Made by a program: the position numbers and the translations under genes. From the NCBI RefSeq assembly GCF_023072615.1, contig NZ_JAKNRW010000003.1:186001-250000 (forward strand): a DNA stretch of 64,000 nucleotides. The letters run 5' to 3'. Shown one piece after another: positions 43,642 to 51,894 of the stretch; position 1 is the first letter of the stretch; each line of letters begins with the position of its first letter. This DNA is from Pseudomonas violetae (GTDB lineage: Bacteria > Pseudomonadota > Gammaproteobacteria > Pseudomonadales > Pseudomonadaceae). The notes below the pieces were generated by a model. That model had not been told where the DNA came from and did not search any database. It saw nothing but the letters and a program-made list of their open reading frames with translations.

Positions 43642-43887
43642 TTACTTCACTGCCTTGAGGCTAAGGCCGAGGCTTTGGGTTAGGGCGCCGATCAGGTGCT
43701 TCTGGGCAGCCATCACAGGGCTGTTGGCCAGAATGGATCCGTGGCGCAAGCCATCAGGAATCATTCGGTACTGATCCGCGTACCAGAGGTCATTGAGGCT
43801 GAGACGGTATTGCTCGCGCAGGTTGGCCAAGAGCGCTTGGGCCTGACCTGGTGTCAGTTTTGCGTTGATGTTCATGGCGTTTTCCAT
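43642..43887 (-). CDS. Small prophage protein of unknown function
   Basis: 81 residues from the ATG at 43887, with AGAGG seven bases upstream. Mostly helical: LTPGQAQALLANLREQYRLSLNDLWYADQ, then a hydrophobic segment (ILANSPVMAAQKHLIGALTQSLGLSL). No family recognised. It ends two bases before the primase start region, so it is translated together with the replication protein. A helper in replication or regulation is possible. Confidence 0.75.
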   Translation of the reverse strand: MENAMNINAKLTPGQAQALLANLREQYRLSLNDLWYADQYRMIPDGLRHGSILANSPVMAAQKHLIGALTQSLGLSLKAVK

Positions 43888-43959
43888 CGTCAAACCTCTA
43901 TTCCGGGCGCAGCTCACCCAAACCCACAGCGGCGGGACGGGCGATTCAGTGGGTGGGTA

Positions 43960-44325
43960 TTACGGTGCGGCTATGCGGAAACGACCGTTGTCCGGTGCGT
44001 TGAGAATGCGTTCGTAGATCAGGCTGACAGGAACAGCCCAAGCGTTACCGGTGGCGGGATCGATGATGACTGTGTGCGTCGACGTGCTGCTGGCCATGTC
44101 CAATCGCTGCCGATCGCGGATCGCTGACATATCGCTGCACGCCAGGTGAACGAGCTTTTCGGCGGTGGTCGTCAAGACGTCGTAGTCGGTTACCAGGTGC
44201 TGCACTGCACGATCAAACAACTGCTGATCGTCGCCCAGATGCTCGCATTGGTGGCGCTCCAGAAATGCGAGCGCAGCGGCTTTGAGCACGTCTTGGTATT
44301 CAAGTACCGCAGGCAGATGGTTCAT
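43960..44325 (-). CDS. Prophage protein homologous to the host-island protein at 19763
   Basis: 121 residues overlapping the CII-like gene by four bases. It shares DDQ-LF-RAV-HL, AEKLV, RDRQRLDMASST, DPATGNAWAVPVSLI and a C-terminal NAPDN motif with the 120-residue protein at 19763-20125, giving an end-to-end alignment. Function unknown; linkage to regulators in both places suggests a role in lysogeny control or in modifying host transcription. Confidence 0.85.
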   Translation of the reverse strand: MNHLPAVLEYQDVLKAAALAFLERHQCEHLGDDQQLFDRAVQHLVTDYDVLTTTAEKLVHLACSDMSAIRDRQRLDMASSTSTHTVIIDPATGNAWAVPVSLIYERILNAPDNGRFRIAAP

Positions 44326-44801
44326 TGAGCACCCCCTGATTTATTGCGGTACAGGTCGATGGCTGCGCGCACTTCGGCGTGACGTGCTGCCATGTGCAGG
44401 TTGTGGGCATTGAGGATGTGTTCGGCTTCGGTCTCGGAAATGCAGCCATCCGCTAAAGCCTTTGCAATCTCTTGGTCAACACATCCGCGTTTGGCCGCAA
44501 CGTTCACGGAAAGGGTGTACATCTCGACGTTGTCCAGGCTCTCCGGATCTGCCACAGGCACGAACAAACCGCCGTACATTGCTGCAACGTAGTTTGGGAA
44601 ATGCTGAGTGCCAGCTTCCTGTTCCAACTGGTAAAGCTGGGCGTCTGATAGCGGGCGACTGCTGTTGTTTTCGTAGGCGTGGTTGTCGAATTTTTTCAGC
44701 GCCAAACCTATGCGCGCCGCAGCGCATTCCCGTCCACCTGGATAACTACAGATAATGGCGCTGACAACTTCCCGGCGAGTCTTTAGAACTGAACTTTTCA
44801 T
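44322..44801 (-). CDS. Phage regulatory protein, CII family (Phage_CP76-like)
   Basis: 159 residues from the ATG at 44801. Signature regions: REVVSAIICSYPGGRECAAARIGLALKKFDNHAYENN and SRPLSDAQLYQLEQEAGTQHFPNYVAAMYGGLFV match the CII-like regulators of P2-type phages in Pseudomonas. It probably acts together with the Cro-like and CI-like proteins in the lysis-lysogeny decision. The gene before it in the operon is the Cro-like gene; 29 bases separate them. Confidence 0.85.
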   Translation of the reverse strand: MKSSVLKTRREVVSAIICSYPGGRECAAARIGLALKKFDNHAYENNSSRPLSDAQLYQLEQEAGTQHFPNYVAAMYGGLFVPVADPESLDNVEMYTLSVNVAAKRGCVDQEIAKALADGCISETEAEHILNAHNLHMAARHAEVRAAIDLYRNKSGGAQ

Positions 44802-44830
44802 GTTCTGCTTTTCCCTGTGGCTCAGTGCCA

Positions 44831-45031
44831 TTACTGTTCGATTACGCCGTTTTTGATACCAAGCAATACCGCGGCGCGATGTGCCTCCCCACGGCGACCT
44901 TTTTTACGACCGTTCAAAAGGTCGCTGACCAAATTCTTATTTAACGAATGAGTACGGCAGAACTCCGCGATGCTCATTCCTTTGTGATCAAGGGCCTCAC
45001 GGGCTTGATCGGGTGTAAGGGTGGCGGGCAT
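44831..45031 (-). CDS. Cro-like HTH protein
   Basis: 66 residues from the ATG at 45031; a longer version from 45070 would start inside the operator region. MPATLTPDQAREALDHKGMSIAEFCRTHSLNKNLVSDLLNGRKKGRRGEAHRAAVLLG is a compact HTH typical of the early Cro/Cox-position protein in Pseudomonas P2-like phages. It is divergent from the CI-like gene across about 90 bases and should repress it when lytic growth is chosen. Confidence 0.87.
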   Translation of the reverse strand: MPATLTPDQAREALDHKGMSIAEFCRTHSLNKNLVSDLLNGRKKGRRGEAHRAAVLLGIKNGVIEQ

Positions 45032-45117
45032 AGTGTTTGCTCGTGTGCGTTTGTGTGCATTCGTGTTCATACGATGCTGATTATGCCCAATTGTTTGGTC
45101 TTGTAAAGGATCTGAGC
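45032..45117. promoter_or_regulatory. Prophage CI/Cro divergent control region
   Basis: Contains imperfect direct repeats of TCGTGT and TTTGTGTGCAT (45038-45067) and TTCATACGATG, and a good ribosome site AAAGGA (45105-45110) for the TTG start of the repressor. Position between divergent regulators makes this the lysogenic switch; individual operators are not proven. Confidence 0.6.
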
Positions 45118-45486
45118 TTGAAAAATTGTGCGTCCGGAGAATTCTCGACGTTGAGTGCAGGCGAATGCTTGCGCGAAGAACGAAATCGATTAGGTCTCAA
45201 ACAGGAGGAGTTGGCCCAGATCGGAGGGGTAAATCGCAACACTCAAGGCAGCTACGAGAAAGACGAGCGCAGACCCGACAGTGCGTATCTCAGTGCGATA
45301 GCTGCAGCAGGAATTGACGTGTTGTACGTGATAACGGGGGACCGCACGCCAGCGCCGATCGAGGATATAAACGCCGAAGAAGAAAGTCTTTTGAAGCAGT
45401 ACCGAAGCATCCCGGCTGATGATCAAAAAGCCATTCGCCGTTTTCTGAAAGCGCTGGCTGATGATGCTGCCGAATCGCGGAATTAA
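45118..45486 (+). CDS. CI-like phage repressor (HTH only)
   Basis: 122 residues if started at the TTG at 45118, which has AAAGGA seven bases upstream; another TTG at 45151 is weaker. XRE-type HTH: GECLREERNRLGLKQEELAQIGGVNRNTQGSYEKDERRPDSAYLSAIAAAGIDVLYVITG (about residues 14-75), then a helical oligomerisation tail. No LexA-like peptidase domain, so SOS induction would need an antirepressor. Non-ATG start is unusual among its neighbours. Confidence 0.85.
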   Translation: MKNCASGEFSTLSAGECLREERNRLGLKQEELAQIGGVNRNTQGSYEKDERRPDSAYLSAIAAAGIDVLYVITGDRTPAPIEDINAEEESLLKQYRSIPADDQKAIRRFLKALADDAAESRN

Positions 45487-45586
45487 CTTGTAACAAACCA
45501 TGTATGACATTCGTCGCCCCCATTACTAAAGCCTGTTCCTGCCCCGATAACGTCGATTCAGCAATGCACTTTATGGAGCAGTAAGC

Positions 45587-45775
45587 ATGTTGGATCGCAC
45601 GAAAAACGACTTTGGCAGCCCCCAAACCACCGACTTTGAATGGCTTAGCCTGACCAAAATCGAACGTCGTCTCATTCGGTTGTATCGTCTGTTGAATGAA
45701 CAGGAACAAGTTCATTTGCGCCGGATGTCGGAGGTCTTGGCGACCCATCCAGAAGAGGAACCAGTCGGTTCCTAA
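45587..45775 (+). CDS. Small prophage protein of unknown function
   Basis: 62 residues with GGAG upstream. DFEWLSLTKIERRLIRLYRLLNEQEQVHLRRMSEVLATHPEE is a highly charged helix. It sits right of the repressor in the same direction and is convergent with the Ogr-like gene. Possibly a regulator accessory protein; no family recognised. Confidence 0.62.
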   Translation: MLDRTKNDFGSPQTTDFEWLSLTKIERRLIRLYRLLNEQEQVHLRRMSEVLATHPEEEPVGS

Positions 45776-45789
45776 CCCACATGTAATTG

Positions 45790-45815
45790 ATCGCCGGCGA
45801 TTTTGAGTCGGCGAT
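45790..45815. terminator. Hairpin between convergent small genes
   Basis: ATCGCCG (45790-45796) pairs with CGGCGAT (45809-45815), and ATCGCCGGCGAT is itself a palindrome. It may end both transcripts between the 62-residue gene and the Ogr-like gene. Confidence 0.4.
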
Positions 45816-45822
45816 TTGCACC

Positions 45823-46080
45823 TCACCCCGCCGCCTGTGAACCCAACTGCTCAAACAGCTCCCGCTGTTTTTCCCTAGGCAGATCCCTCAAGCGATCAAG
45901 CAGCATCCTTTCGTAGGTCTGAGCCGATGGACTCACCGTGTGAGAAAACGTCAGATGCGCAACCCAGCTATGCGCGCACGCCACGTCCAAACATAGGCAG
46001 TAGAGCGTGACGAAATCCGGTGAATGCTTTTTGCTGTCCCGAATCAAACCCTTGTTTCCGCATTTGCATGTAACTCGCAT
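45823..46080 (-). CDS. Ogr/Delta-like late-gene activator
   Basis: 85 residues from the ATG at 46080 with GGGGAGG upstream. Cysteines in VTCKCGNKG and CLCLDVAC form the zinc site, followed by SWVAHLTFSHTVSPSAQ, the Ogr/Delta hallmark of a Trp or aromatic residue before an HTxSPS-like segment. It should activate the late promoters of the head, lysis and tail genes. Small change from P2: the first Cys pair is C-x-C rather than C-x-x-C. Confidence 0.87.
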   Translation of the reverse strand: MRVTCKCGNKGLIRDSKKHSPDFVTLYCLCLDVACAHSWVAHLTFSHTVSPSAQTYERMLLDRLRDLPREKQRELFEQLGSQAAG

Positions 46081-46115
46081 TGTGTCCCTCCCCAGGGCAG
46101 CCAATCGCCACTATA

Positions 46116-46137
46116 TTGCCACAATAAGTAGTGGCAA
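46116..46137. promoter_or_regulatory. Inverted repeat before the Ogr-like gene
   Basis: TTGCCAC / GTGGCAA with an 8-base spacer, 36-57 bases upstream of the Ogr-like start and just after the portal stop. Could be a promoter operator for the activator or the terminator of the portal transcript; position cannot decide. Confidence 0.45.
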
Positions 46138-46145
46138 TCTCTTAG

Positions 46146-47177
46146 TTACGCACCTGATGTAGTGGAATCAACTAGATCTTTAGGTACTCTCCAGGAGAAT
46201 CGCCTGTCCTCGCGTAACGAGTCGTTCAGCTGATTGAACAGCTGGCAGATAGGCCGAATCTCGTTGCTGGTGTACACCCGATCGATCTTTTCGATATCGC
46301 CGAAGCCGGAGCTGTTTTCCGGGATGATGCCGGCCAATGCAGGGTTCATTCGCCAGGCCGCGATTACATCGTTGCGCGTGATGTTCTTCACCTTCTCCAG
46401 TTCGTCCTTCGCCTGGAAGTCCCCGACCGGGATGATCTGAATCGCTTTCTCGGTGCCGCCCGGGATGTTCACGAACAACGATCGGAAGTTGCCCACACCT
46501 TTGCTGGCGCTGATCTGTTCCCGCAGTGACTCTTCATCGGCCTCGGTCAGGTTTGGGTCGTTGGTGTAGAAGATGTACCCCGCATGCGCGCCGTTGCTGT
46601 AATAGCGCCGGCGGAACAGAGTCGCTGCCTCGTTGAGCAGCAGTGCTTGCATGCCGCCCAGGTAGTCGGGCACGCCGTAGATGTTCTGTTCCACGTCGTA
46701 GTTCATGACGTGCTCGACTTCGTGCTCCTCGAACTCCACTTCTGTGCTGTCCTTCTGCAGCATCACGAACCCGCCACCCACCTTTACCCGCATGTTGATC
46801 GTGGGTAGGTGATCCATCTGCAGCACTTGGCCGAAGGCGTTACGGTTGCGCCGAAAGTACGCCTCTCCAAACACCATGAAATCCAAACCGGCACGGCTCA
46901 TCGTCTGGACCGAACAACCCGGTGAGGCGATGAACTCACGCAGCAGCAGGTTGCGCTTGAACCCTGGAATGGCGCCGTGGTGCGCGTTGGCGCGCAACAG
47001 TTTCGCCAGACCTTGGCGCGACACCGGTGGCGTGTACGTGCGTCCATCGTGAGTGGCAAACACGCCCAGGTAGTGTCCGATGTTTTCGGTCAGAACCTGC
47101 TCCGGCGCTCCGAATTGAAATGCTCGCATCGGACCGGTGGCCGGTTTTTGCTGCTGGGTTTTTGCTGGTTTGCCCAT
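46146..47177 (-). CDS. Phage portal protein (P2 GpQ family)
   Basis: 343 residues from the ATG at 47177 (MGKPAKTQQQ); an ATG at 47240 would add 21 residues. P2-type portal features include FQFGAPEQVL, PPVSRQGLAKLLRANAHHG, KRNLLLREFIASPG, YDVEQNIYGVPDYLGGMQALLLNEAATLFRRRYYSNGAHAGYIFY and a C-terminal GFGDIEKIDRVYTSNEI. It forms the dodecameric vertex for DNA entry and exit. It is transcribed leftward with the terminase gene, whose reading frame oddly continues far into it. Confidence 0.92.
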   Translation of the reverse strand: MGKPAKTQQQKPATGPMRAFQFGAPEQVLTENIGHYLGVFATHDGRTYTPPVSRQGLAKLLRANAHHGAIPGFKRNLLLREFIASPGCSVQTMSRAGLDFMVFGEAYFRRNRNAFGQVLQMDHLPTINMRVKVGGGFVMLQKDSTEVEFEEHEVEHVMNYDVEQNIYGVPDYLGGMQALLLNEAATLFRRRYYSNGAHAGYIFYTNDPNLTEADEESLREQISASKGVGNFRSLFVNIPGGTEKAIQIIPVGDFQAKDELEKVKNITRNDVIAAWRMNPALAGIIPENSSGFGDIEKIDRVYTSNEIRPICQLFNQLNDSLREDRRFSWRVPKDLVDSTTSGA

Positions 47178-48999
47178 GGGTGCTTGATCCGCTGAAGGTG
47201 TAGCGGCTGCGCCGCTGCTTGTTGGTGTTAAGAGGTTCATGGGCCAGGGCATGCATGATCGCCCAGGCAATGTCCGCGTGGCCCGAGGCGTCGGTCCGCG
47301 ATGCGCTGTAGGTAACTTGGCCGCCGCCAGTGGTGCCGCGCTTGATCGTCAGGAAGGCCTGGGCGATGTCGTTCCAGCCAGCGTCCCATTCGATCCGGCT
47401 GCCCTGAATCGTGTCCTGAGCCTTGAGTACCAAGGTGTTTTTGGTTTCGAGGCTGTAGTGGATCGAGGTCGCACGCGGGTAGAAGTCGCGCACCAGGTCG
47501 AACACGCCGTACCCGATGCCGGTGGTATCGATGCCGATGTGCTGGACGTTGAAGCGCTCGGTGAGCTTCTTGACCTGGTCGGCTTGGTACTTGAACGACT
47601 GTCCCCGCCAGCTGTACTTCTCCAGGATCCGAAACTTGCCACCATCCTCGAGCGGCGGGGCGATGACCACGCAGCTGGCGTCGTCGCGGGTACGACTAGG
47701 GTCGTACCCGATCCACACCGGGCTGTTGCCAAATGGACGCGGGTCATCCGGGTCGTAGTCGGTCCACAACGACAGGTCGGAGTAACAGCGCTCCAGGTCG
47801 ACCAGGGAAAACGCACTCTGCGTGCTGTCGATGAACTTGCACATGAACAGCTGTTGAAATTTGTCCTCGTCGTACTCCAGCTGCAGCTGCTCGAGGTCGA
47901 ACAGATCGCAGCCGCCGGCGATGGCGTCGAGGATGGTGATGACCTTGCGCCATTGCCCGTCCGGACACAGTGAGCCAGCTGCAACTTGGGCTTCGTTGGG
48001 CCACGGATCTTTGGCGTTCTTGCGTTTGCTGTTGCGGAATTTCTCTCCGGTCCAGAACGGGTACGCTTGGTGTGACACCGCGCTGGGCGTGGAGAAGTAG
48101 GTCTTTCGCCACTTCTTGTGTGTGGCCATCGCACTGGCGACAGTGTTGAGTTTTTCGAAGTCGCGAATCCAGAAGTACTCGTCCACGTAGACGTGGCCAT
48201 GATGGCCCTGGGCGGTGCTGCTGTTGGTGCTGAGAAAGCGCAGCTCGGCCCAGGGCTTGCCGTCCTTGCTCAAAACGATCGGGTTGCCGGTCAGCTCCAG
48301 GCCGAACCATTCCTGGGCAAATGAAATGATGTAGCTGCGGAAAATCTCGGACTGTGCGCGACTGGCGGACAGGAAGATCTGGTTGTCACCCGTGAGCACG
48401 GCGTCCATGAACGCTTCGCCGGCGAAGTAATACGTCAGACCCACCTGGCGGCTTTTGAGGATGTTGCGGATACGGCTCGTCAGCGGGTTCTGTTTGGCGG
48501 CAAACAACTCCTTCTGGTAGCCGTACATTTTGCTGATGAACTTGTCGAGAAAGTCCACCTCGGTCAGCTCTCCGACCTCGTTTTTAGCTTTTTTCTCGCG
48601 CTTCTTTCCGCCCTTGTCGTTGCGATCGCCACGCTCACGACGCTCGCTGCGTTGTCCTTCTTTGCGCTGGCCATCGTCCGCCGGCGGATCGCCGATCGGC
48701 GTCGGTACCAAATTAACGGATTGTTTCAGCAGCCGATCGCGGACGGTGGTCAGGCGGTCGAGCTCGTCCAGGTCGCCCTTGGTCAGCGACGTGGCTTTGT
48801 CCAGGATGAGAGTGATGCGCCGGCCAACGGCCGTCAGCGGCTCTTCATCCGACAGCATGTCGTCCCACTCACCCTGACGGATCCAGTAGTAAACGATCCG
48901 GATGTTGGGCAGGGACAATTGCGCCTGAATTTCACGCGGCTTGCAGCGGCGTAAATAGAGGCGTTTGGCGGCTTCTTTAAGTTCGGGGGCGTATGGCAT
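46936..48999 (-). CDS. Terminase large (ATPase) subunit, P2 GpP family, with unusual C-terminal extension
   Basis: 687 residues from the ATG at 48999 (MPYAPELKEAA). N-terminal HTH-like region, then P-loop SRQVGLT (183-189), Walker B VYVDE (270-274) and the RNase H-like nuclease GYDPSRTRDDAS (431-442). The family normally ends soon after the WAIMHALxxEPL motif (here 579-590), giving about 590-600 residues. Here the frame runs 97 residues further in an Arg/Ser-rich tail, overlapping the portal gene by 242-305 bases. A lost stop through a small indel is likely. Packages DNA at cos. Confidence 0.88.
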   Translation of the reverse strand: MPYAPELKEAAKRLYLRRCKPREIQAQLSLPNIRIVYYWIRQGEWDDMLSDEEPLTAVGRRITLILDKATSLTKGDLDELDRLTTVRDRLLKQSVNLVPTPIGDPPADDGQRKEGQRSERRERGDRNDKGGKKREKKAKNEVGELTEVDFLDKFISKMYGYQKELFAAKQNPLTSRIRNILKSRQVGLTYYFAGEAFMDAVLTGDNQIFLSASRAQSEIFRSYIISFAQEWFGLELTGNPIVLSKDGKPWAELRFLSTNSSTAQGHHGHVYVDEYFWIRDFEKLNTVASAMATHKKWRKTYFSTPSAVSHQAYPFWTGEKFRNSKRKNAKDPWPNEAQVAAGSLCPDGQWRKVITILDAIAGGCDLFDLEQLQLEYDEDKFQQLFMCKFIDSTQSAFSLVDLERCYSDLSLWTDYDPDDPRPFGNSPVWIGYDPSRTRDDASCVVIAPPLEDGGKFRILEKYSWRGQSFKYQADQVKKLTERFNVQHIGIDTTGIGYGVFDLVRDFYPRATSIHYSLETKNTLVLKAQDTIQGSRIEWDAGWNDIAQAFLTIKRGTTGGGQVTYSASRTDASGHADIAWAIMHALAHEPLNTNKQRRSRYTFSGSSTHGQTSKNPAAKTGHRSDASISIRSAGAGSDRKHRTLPGRVCHSRWTHVHATGVAPRSGETVARQRAPRRHSRVQAQPAAA

Positions 49000-49162
49000 G
49001 ACCCGCAGTCTATGCGGCGAAAACACCTGAAACGCGGGATTAAAAACCACGTTCTTCGTAGAAATAGATTCTACGAATGGCGCCGCAGCAAAGCGTTTGT
49101 TGGGTGGTGTGTCGGTGCATATCGTGGCGGCTCAAATCACCGATTGAGCGCAGTTATCGCCC
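49000..49162. promoter_or_regulatory. Divergent late promoter region with perfect inverted repeat
   Basis: Separates the leftward terminase-portal unit from the rightward scaffold-capsid unit. It contains TTCGTAGAA-ATAGA-TTCTACGAA (49055-49077), a perfect 9-bp inverted repeat about 80-110 bases upstream of both starts. This is a candidate binding site for the Ogr-like activator; the exact P2 pattern (TGT-N12-ACA) is not seen here. Confidence 0.6.
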
Positions 49163-50065
49163 ATGCCCCGTTCCCTTGTTTCGTACTGGAAACGTGTCGC
49201 CACTAGCGGCCCGACCGCTGATGGTCGAGAAATCCTTCCCCAGGAACTGCGCGATCTCGCCGAGACCTACGACATTGCCAAGTACACGGCGGTGATCTGG
49301 TGCGAGCACGAACGCTGGTATGGCTCGTTCGGTACGGTGTTTGCGGTACGGCTGGTCGAGGACGACGCTGGCTTGGCGCCGGGTCAAGTCGCACTGGAAG
49401 CGCAACTCAAACCCAATGACCGGCTCCTGTCGCTCAATGACCAAGGCGAGAAGCTGTTTACCAGCATTGAAATCACGCCGAACTTCGCACAAAGCGGAAA
49501 GGCATATCTGTCCGGGCTGGCCGTGACCGACTCACCGGCAAGTCTGGGCACCCAGGAACTGTACTTCTCCCGCAAGACAGGCCAGCCGGTGTACTACGCC
49601 GCAGCCATTCCCCTCGGCCCGTTGGTCGACGACGAACAAAAGGGCGAAATAGGCATGCTCAGTGGCCTGCTAATCCGCCTATTCAAGCGTTTCGGCATGG
49701 AAGAAAAAGCCGAGGACACCCCGCAAACCACTACCGAGAAAATCCCAATGGATGAAGCTACAGCCAGTGCGATTCAAGCCCTGATTGAGCAACAGACGAT
49801 CGTCACCGCGGGCCTCCAAGCCCTGGTCGATGCGGTCGCAGTCGAAACCCCGGCGCCGGATCAGACGCCAATCGACGACGTACAGGCAGCAGTAGACGCC
49901 ATCGTTACCCCGGTTGAAGAAGACAAAAACCTCAGCAGCAACAAAGTGGTCCTGGCCTACCTGGCGAAGCTCGACCAGAAATTCAACGCGCTGGCCAATA
50001 CCCCAACAGGTAGCCATCTGCCAAAAACCACCGGTTCCACCGACATCAAAAAGCGGGTGCTGTGA
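49163..50065 (+). CDS. Capsid scaffolding protein (P2 GpO family)
   Basis: 300 residues. The N-terminal serine-protease-like part (GREILPQELRDLAETYDIAKYTAVIWCEHERWYGSFGTV and PNDRLLSLNDQGEKLFTSIEI) and the coiled-coil C-terminal scaffold (TASAIQALIEQQTIVTAGLQALVDAV) match P2 GpO, which scaffolds procapsid assembly and cleaves itself and the capsid protein. First gene of the rightward late operon; stop TGA is followed one base later by the capsid start. Confidence 0.92.
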   Translation: MPRSLVSYWKRVATSGPTADGREILPQELRDLAETYDIAKYTAVIWCEHERWYGSFGTVFAVRLVEDDAGLAPGQVALEAQLKPNDRLLSLNDQGEKLFTSIEITPNFAQSGKAYLSGLAVTDSPASLGTQELYFSRKTGQPVYYAAAIPLGPLVDDEQKGEIGMLSGLLIRLFKRFGMEEKAEDTPQTTTEKIPMDEATASAIQALIEQQTIVTAGLQALVDAVAVETPAPDQTPIDDVQAAVDAIVTPVEEDKNLSSNKVVLAYLAKLDQKFNALANTPTGSHLPKTTGSTDIKKRVL

Positions 50066-50066
50066 C

Positions 50067-51083
50067 ATGAGCCAGCAATCTTTAAGCAATCGTGCAGCGC
50101 TGCAGTACACCGCCCTTTGTGTGGCCATTGCGGCGACCTACAACGTCGACGTGTCTCGTCAGTTCAACGTCGAGCCGAGCATCGCCCAGGAACTGAACGA
50201 CAAGATCACCGAGCGAGCGGACTTCCTCGAACGCATCAACGTCGTGCCCGTGACCGAAATCAAGGGTGAGAAGGTCATGTTGGGCGTCACCGGCCCGGTG
50301 ACAAGTCGCACCAACACCAAGACCACTGACCGTGAAGCCAAGGACGTTTCCGACCTTAACGGCCTGGGTTATGAGCTTTTCCACACTGAATCGGACGTTG
50401 GTCTGCCGTTCGCCAAGATCGACAGTTGGGCCAAATTCCCGGACTTCGCCGATCGCTATTCTGCCGCTGTACAGAAGCAAATCGCCCTCGACCGCATCAT
50501 GATCGGCTGGCATGGCGTTTCGGCTGCGCCACAGACGAACCTGGCCACCAGCCCGATGCTGCAGGACGTCAACAAGGGCTGGCTACAAATCGCCCGCGAG
50601 CAGATTCCTGAACAGGTGCTCGAGGAGGGCGCGACTGCCGGGAAAATCACTCTCGGTACCGGCGGCGATTACGAAAACCTCGACGCCCTGGTGCACGACG
50701 TTAAGCAGATGGTCAGTTCGGTATTCCGTGATGGCGGCGACCTGATTGCCATCGTGGGCAGTGACCTGCTGGCCGCTGACAAGGCCAAGCTGTACTCCAA
50801 CCAAGCCGGCAAACCCACCGAGAAAGAGCGCATTGAAAGTGCCCAGGTCATCGCGACCTACGGCGGTCTGCCGACCTTCACCGTGCCGCACTTCCCGGTT
50901 AACGCCGTGGTCGTCACCAGCTGGGACAACCTGTCGATCTACTTCCAGGACAGCAGCTGGCGTCGTCACTTGATCGAGAACCCGAAACGGTCTCGCGTCG
51001 AGGATTACAACGGCCGCAACGAAGGCTACGTGATCGAGCAGCTGGAAAAATTCGCAGCCGCTGAAAATGTGGAGCTCGTCTGA
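50067..51083 (+). CDS. Major capsid protein (P2 GpN family)
   Basis: 338 residues from the ATG at 50067 just after the scaffold stop. P2-type HK97-fold features: SNRAALQYTALCVAIAATYNVDVSRQFNVEPSIAQELNDKI, DREAKDVSDLNGLGYELFHTESDVGLPF, and the C-terminal RRHLIENPKRSRVEDYNGRNEGYVIEQLEKFA. The mature N-terminus is probably formed by GpO cleavage. Ends overlapping the small terminase gene as TGATG. Confidence 0.94.
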   Translation: MSQQSLSNRAALQYTALCVAIAATYNVDVSRQFNVEPSIAQELNDKITERADFLERINVVPVTEIKGEKVMLGVTGPVTSRTNTKTTDREAKDVSDLNGLGYELFHTESDVGLPFAKIDSWAKFPDFADRYSAAVQKQIALDRIMIGWHGVSAAPQTNLATSPMLQDVNKGWLQIAREQIPEQVLEEGATAGKITLGTGGDYENLDALVHDVKQMVSSVFRDGGDLIAIVGSDLLAADKAKLYSNQAGKPTEKERIESAQVIATYGGLPTFTVPHFPVNAVVVTSWDNLSIYFQDSSWRRHLIENPKRSRVEDYNGRNEGYVIEQLEKFAAAENVELV

Positions 51084-51796
51084 TGAGCCTGGCACTGGCG
51101 CACAAGCGCCGCGTCCAAGCCGAAGGGCCAGCTGCTGCCCGTACCGGTGCCGAGGTGATGGTTTATTCCTCCGCCACTGCGCTCTCGAGTCCAGCCAACG
51201 GCAAGAAACACCTGAGGCTGATGGAAGACGCGCTGGCTCAGGACCTTGAGCGTATTGGCGCGATCAACAGCCGCGAACTGCGTCAGCAGCTCAAGCGTGA
51301 CGAGCTGCTGCCCAAGTACCTGGACTACGTGCAGCGATACCGCGATTCCGGATTGAGTTTCCCGAACTCGGTAGTGATGCAGGTCCTGGTCTGGCTGTTC
51401 GACACCGAGCAGTTCGAAGCGGGCCTGGACCTGGCGAGCTTCGCCATGTCGCAAGACCAGCAACTGCCTGAGCGCTTCAAACGCGACGTGCCGACCTTCG
51501 TCGCCGACGCGGTGATCGACTGGGCCGAGGCTGAGTACAAAGCCAAGCGCAGCTCTGAACCGTACCTGTCCAATCTGCTGCCTTTGGTAGACGGCGAATG
51601 GAAGCTCTTTGAGCGCATTCCGGCTCGCTACCACAAGCAGATTGGGATTCTGGCGCTGGATCAACGGGAGTTTGCGAAAGCCATCACCCACTTCGAACGT
51701 GCGGAAGCGCTGTACGAAGGCATCGGCGTGGGTACCCGCCTGGAAGGGGCTCGCAAGGCTTTGACAAAAGAACTGGCTGAAAAAACCGCCGAATAA
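51083..51796 (+). CDS. Terminase small (endonuclease) subunit (P2 GpM family)
   Basis: 237 residues starting in the TGATG overlap with the capsid gene. SLALAHKRRVQAEGPA at the N-terminus, ELRQQLKRDELLPKYLDYVQRYRDSG and WLFDTEQFEAGLDLASFAMSQDQQLPERF are typical of GpM, which recognises and cuts cos with GpP. Present in single copy and complete. Confidence 0.92.
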   Translation: MSLALAHKRRVQAEGPAAARTGAEVMVYSSATALSSPANGKKHLRLMEDALAQDLERIGAINSRELRQQLKRDELLPKYLDYVQRYRDSGLSFPNSVVMQVLVWLFDTEQFEAGLDLASFAMSQDQQLPERFKRDVPTFVADAVIDWAEAEYKAKRSSEPYLSNLLPLVDGEWKLFERIPARYHKQIGILALDQREFAKAITHFERAEALYEGIGVGTRLEGARKALTKELAEKTAE

Positions 51797-51894
51797 CCGA
51801 CTACCCCCCCCGGCGAGAAACTGTGGATGTGAGCCAACCATTTATGGCCTGACCCACTGAAACAGTTTTCCCGCCCCTATTTGAGTGCCCAGCA

